Of a stretch of 64,000 nt of DNA, positions 63,822-64,000 are shown one piece after another. The number at the start of each line of letters is the position of its first letter. Position 1 is the stretch's first letter. A program made the translations under genes and the position numbers. The notes under the pieces were generated by a model. That model was not told the origin of the DNA. It made no database searches and was given only the letters and a program-made list of their open reading frames with translations. The DNA comes from Pholis gunnellus. Lineage: Eukaryota; Chordata; Actinopteri; Perciformes; Pholidae. The DNA lies in the NCBI GenBank assembly GCA_910591455.2, contig OU342804.1:8488633-8552632 (forward strand), given 5' to 3'.

Positions 63822-64000
63822 GTGAGTTGATGCGCTACATCTGCATCTGTACTTTAGATTATGTGCTCTGCATCTGTACTGCAGTGTGAAATCTGAACGT
63901 GAGGGACCATTTTAAAAGATCAACAGCGTAGTGCATTTCGGGCATGTCCGAATGCACTTCTGCTCATTAAACGGTGCATAATCTGGGCACAAAGTAAGGC
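63822..64000 (+). other. lrp4: Start of lrp4 intron 9
   Basis: Begins GTGAGT directly after exon 9 and continues beyond the window. Confidence 0.9.

Overview
This is vertebrate, almost certainly teleost (percomorph-like), genomic DNA read along a single large gene. The clear coding content is eight short plus-strand exons between 36068 and 63821. Together they encode the eight N-terminal LDL-receptor class A (LDLa) repeats of low-density lipoprotein receptor-related protein 4 (lrp4). Identification rests on near-identity, repeat by repeat and in order, to vertebrate LRP4 as I remember it, including the unusual eight-cysteine first repeat. The teleost assignment rests on very dense (GT)n/(CA)n microsatellites, small introns at the 3' end, and several dispersed repeat families familiar from ray-finned fish genomes.

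Layout: 1-36067 holds no exon I can support; it is intron 1 and/or the 5' flank of lrp4, with microsatellites, homopolymer runs, a tRNA-derived SINE, a hAT-like non-autonomous element and other dispersed repeats. Exon numbering follows mammalian LRP4, where exon 1 carries the signal peptide. Exon 2 (36068-36214) is followed by a 14.9-kb intron 2, exon 3 (51111-51227), a 4.7-kb intron, exon 4 (55890-56003), an 85-bp intron, exon 5 (56089-56205), a 1.0-kb intron, exon 6 (57218-57346), a 5.1-kb intron, exon 7 (62429-62548), a 238-bp intron, exon 8 (62787-62912), a 783-bp intron and exon 9 (63696-63821). The window ends inside intron 9, before the EGF-like and beta-propeller exons.

Every internal junction is phase 1 and every exon is a multiple of three, so each exon is one interchangeable LDLa cassette. 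LRP4 is a single-pass membrane receptor for agrin at the neuromuscular synapse, acting with MuSK, and a receptor for Wnt-pathway antagonists such as sclerostin; this window covers only the start of its extracellular part.

I see no bacterial-style operon, CRISPR array, immune system or other new multi-gene system. The points most worth a second look are three consecutive lrp4 splice acceptors (exons 6, 7, 8) built on TG tracts with little or no polypyrimidine tract, very long oppositely oriented (CA)n and (GT)n arrays that could pair in the pre-mRNA, a TTAA-bounded inverted-repeat element with a second partial copy in intron 5, and a near-perfect 18-bp hairpin in intron 2.
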